Shown piece after piece: positions 59,374 through 61,205 of a DNA stretch of 61,205 nucleotides. Under the pieces are notes generated by a model that saw nothing but the letters and a program-made list of their open reading frames with translations, made no database searches and was not told the origin of the DNA. Location of the stretch: positions 1-61,205 of the forward strand of contig REDI01000060.1 in NCBI GenBank assembly GCA_007693595.1, in the 5' to 3' direction. The stretch is from Deltaproteobacteria bacterium. GTDB lineage: Bacteria > Myxococcota_A > UBA796 > GCA-2862545. The stretch's first letter is position 1; each line of letters opens with the position of its first letter. Made by a program: the position numbers and the translations under genes.

Positions 59374-61142
59374 TCGCGGCTTTGGCCTTGCTTTGGAGCG
59401 CTGTCGCCGCGGAGCCGGGCGGACCGCCCTTGATCGATGTCCTGGCCGTAGGCGAGGAGCTGGGCGATGGGCAGACGCCGATCACCGTTCACCTCCTGAC
59501 CCTCGATGCGCAAGGGGCGGGGCTCGACGATCTTCGAGCGCGCGTGCGGAGTCGCGACGCGGTGTCGATCTCCGAGGTTGAGTCCTTGGGGGAAGGCCTG
59601 TACCGGGTCCAAGTCGTGCCGAAGCAAGTCGACCGGCCCTCGTGGCTGGAGCTGCGGATCCGTGGCCGGGTAGGCGAGCAAGGCCACAAGGTGGATCTTC
59701 GCAGCTCCGTTCCGCTCCGAGCCCCTCCGCCGCCTCGATTGGAGCTCGCGACGAGCCCCGAGGTGCTCGACATCACCTCCGCGACCGAGGCGACCGTGCT
59801 CTCGTGGGCCGAGGGGCGCCCTATGCCTCGGCCGGAGCACCTCGTGCTGCGCGCCTCGACAGGGGAGCTGGGGGCAGGATCGCCCCTGCCCGATGGGCGC
59901 ATCGCCTCCAAGCTCTCGCACCCCGCGGAGCGCGCCGCGTCGTGGCTGCTCCTCACCGGACGGGATCTGCGGAGCCCCGAGACTCAGCCTGCCGCGCTGG
60001 TCGTGCCGGTCACCACGTCCGCCGATCTGCGGGTGCCGGCTCCCCAAGGCACCGATGTCATCCTGGAGCTGCCCGGTCGTCGCTACGGTCCGTTCGAGAG
60101 CCGCAGCGGCGTGGCGGTTGTGCGCCAGGTCATGCTGGAGCCCGGTGTCGCCGAGGCCAGGGTGCTACGGATCTCGGAGCGAGGGACCGAAGAGTCTGCC
60201 TTTCAGCTCCCAAGGCAAGGGGCGTCGGGTCCTCGGCTCGTCCCGCCTCCCGCCAGCATTCCGGCAGATCCCGAGCGGTCGATCCCGCTGCCGGTCCTCG
60301 TCGCAGGTCCCGATGGGGCGCCAGATCCTGCCGCTCAGCTCACGTGGAGCGTCGATCGGGGCGAGATCACGGGTCAGGTCACCCGAGGCGATCTAGCGGT
60401 CGGCGCCTACCGTCCGCCCCGCCTCCCCGACGGAGGTCTGGCCACGCTCGAGGTGCGCGATGCGCGGGGGGCGCGAGATCGGGTCCCCCTCCTGCTCACC
60501 GGCACCCCCACCAGGGATCTAGACCTCTCGATCTCAGAGGGTGCCCCAGGGGAAACGATCGAGGTGAGGGCGCGGGTGCTCGATGGAGCCGGCGAGGTGA
60601 TCGAGGGTCGGGAGGTCCTGTGGCACGCGGTGGGAGCGCGGCTGGAGGGTGCGACCGTTCCTCAGGCCGATGGCTCGATGGTTCAGAGGCTCCGGCGGGG
60701 GGAGGGCCCCTTCGAGGTCATGGCGACCGCGCTGACGCCGCCGTCATCCAATCCGGCGAGCTCGGTGGTGATCCTTCCTGAAAAGGGCGCGGTCTCGGCG
60801 GATGGTGTGAGCAGTGTTCGCATGATGATCCTTGCGCTCGACGCCTACGGGGTGCCGGTGGCCCACGCCCGCCTGGGCCTGACGCTCGAAGCGGGGGATG
60901 GCTCCTTGCCGGCTCAGGTCCAGACCGACGCACGCGGGGTGGGCGAAGTGACCTACACCGCCGGACGCAACCTGGGGCTCGTCAAGGTCCGTGCCCACCA
61001 GCCGGGCATGTCGGCGACCGCCAACCTGATCCAGCTCGGTCGGAGCCCCGTAGCGCGGACGCTGCCCCCCTCAGGCAGCGCTCAGACGATCGCGCGGAGC
61101 CTTCAGAGCGCCAAGCTCACCCGCAGCCTGCGTGTCGACTGA
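59370..61142 (+). CDS. Secreted protein with repeated Ig-like domains
   Basis: ATG 59370 overlaps the previous stop; 590 residues. The signal sequence is MIAALALLWSAVAAE. The rest is predicted all-beta, with Ig/invasin-like units: LLTLDAQGAGLDDLRARV, LTWSVDRGEITGQV, VRARVLDGAGEVIEGREVLW and MILALDAYGVPVAHARLGLTLEAGDGSLPAQVQTDARGVGEVTYTA (short quote LDAYGVPVAHARLGLTL). The last is a clear bacterial Ig-like (Big_1-type) domain. No enzyme motifs. Probably a periplasmic or surface structural protein. Confidence 0.82.
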   Translation: MIAALALLWSAVAAEPGGPPLIDVLAVGEELGDGQTPITVHLLTLDAQGAGLDDLRARVRSRDAVSISEVESLGEGLYRVQVVPKQVDRPSWLELRIRGRVGEQGHKVDLRSSVPLRAPPPPRLELATSPEVLDITSATEATVLSWAEGRPMPRPEHLVLRASTGELGAGSPLPDGRIASKLSHPAERAASWLLLTGRDLRSPETQPAALVVPVTTSADLRVPAPQGTDVILELPGRRYGPFESRSGVAVVRQVMLEPGVAEARVLRISERGTEESAFQLPRQGASGPRLVPPPASIPADPERSIPLPVLVAGPDGAPDPAAQLTWSVDRGEITGQVTRGDLAVGAYRPPRLPDGGLATLEVRDARGARDRVPLLLTGTPTRDLDLSISEGAPGETIEVRARVLDGAGEVIEGREVLWHAVGARLEGATVPQADGSMVQRLRRGEGPFEVMATALTPPSSNPASSVVILPEKGAVSADGVSSVRMMILALDAYGVPVAHARLGLTLEAGDGSLPAQVQTDARGVGEVTYTAGRNLGLVKVRAHQPGMSATANLIQLGRSPVARTLPPSGSAQTIARSLQSAKLTRSLRVD

Positions 61143-61205
61143 GTCGAGCCCTGGGTGATCGGTCCTGAACGAGGGACCGTGTAGGAGCTCAGGTCAGAGG
61201 AACCG

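Noticed and set aside
1-61205. CRISPR arrays, tRNA or rRNA genes, insertion sequences, prophage, riboswitches
   Set aside because: I looked for regular short repeats, transposase or integrase motifs and RNA-like structure in the gaps and found nothing convincing. Cloverleaf detection by eye is unreliable, so a tRNA could be missed, though no gap shows one.

Overview
The window is about 61 kb of high-GC bacterial DNA with strong G/C in third codon positions. It fits a deltaproteobacterial or Myxococcota-type genome, probably uncultured. The signs are many Cys-lipidated secreted proteins, two trypsin-like proteases with MYXO-CTERM-like tails (Gly-Cys, membrane helix, Arg-rich end), OmpA proteins carrying thrombospondin-type-3 calcium repeats, eukaryotic-like Ser/Thr kinases with FHA partners, an ECF sigma/FecR pair, SelO, and a prkA-yeaH-spoVR operon. 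I see no rRNA, tRNA, CRISPR, phage or insertion-sequence genes. The taxon is an inference.

Layout. 1-7.5 kb: two acidic Cys-repeat surface proteins, an OmpA-like barrel protein containing an 11-G tract, a SecDF-head-like membrane protein, SelO and a lipoprotein. 7.5-15 kb: a TPR protein with a degenerate M48-like end, a second OmpA paralog, and a divergent pair of apparent pseudoenzymes (TatD-like and PP2C-like), then a Sel1 lipoprotein. 15-22 kb: a lipoprotein, a large TPR membrane protein, then ECF sigma, FecR-TPR, a small lipoprotein, a saccharopine-dehydrogenase-like enzyme and a small secreted protein in one + strand run. 22-30.6 kb: M14 deacylase, polytopic membrane protein, pirin, an acidic unknown, an Omp85-like barrel, an MA-type metallopeptidase, a GspC/PilP-like lipoprotein and a trypsin-like protease. 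30.6-36.8 kb: a possible remnant of a PlsC-type acyltransferase, then a five-gene minus-strand cassette: kinase, FHA/winged-helix regulator, kinase, OmpA-like protein, FecR protein. 37-43.6 kb: DUF481 protein, MscS, Rieske oxygenase, UDP-sugar dehydrogenase, unknown, asparaginase, YidD. 43.6-47 kb: universal stress protein, thioredoxin, CBS protein, protease. 47.2-52.4 kb: prkA-yeaH-spoVR plus a fourth small gene. 52.6-61.2 kb: possible micro-ORF, zinc-ribbon TPR protein, RsmB-like methyltransferase, FG-GAP lipoprotein, OmpA/DUF4398 lipoprotein pair, cysteine-cluster protein, HExxH protein and an Ig-like-domain protein.

How the genes work together. Most of the content concerns the cell envelope and its signalling. 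Translational coupling is common: start and stop codons overlap as ATGA, GTGA or TGATG at 18661, 20426, 31615, 32790, 43352, 47707, 49248, 50321, 58031 and 59370. The best candidate for an undescribed system is the kinase/FHA/kinase/OmpA/FecR cassette. Its two kinases share a similar extracytoplasmic C-terminal domain, and its regulator appears to join FHA modules to a DNA-binding domain. A second theme is three enzyme-like proteins that have lost catalytic or metal-binding residues (M48-, TatD- and PP2C-like).
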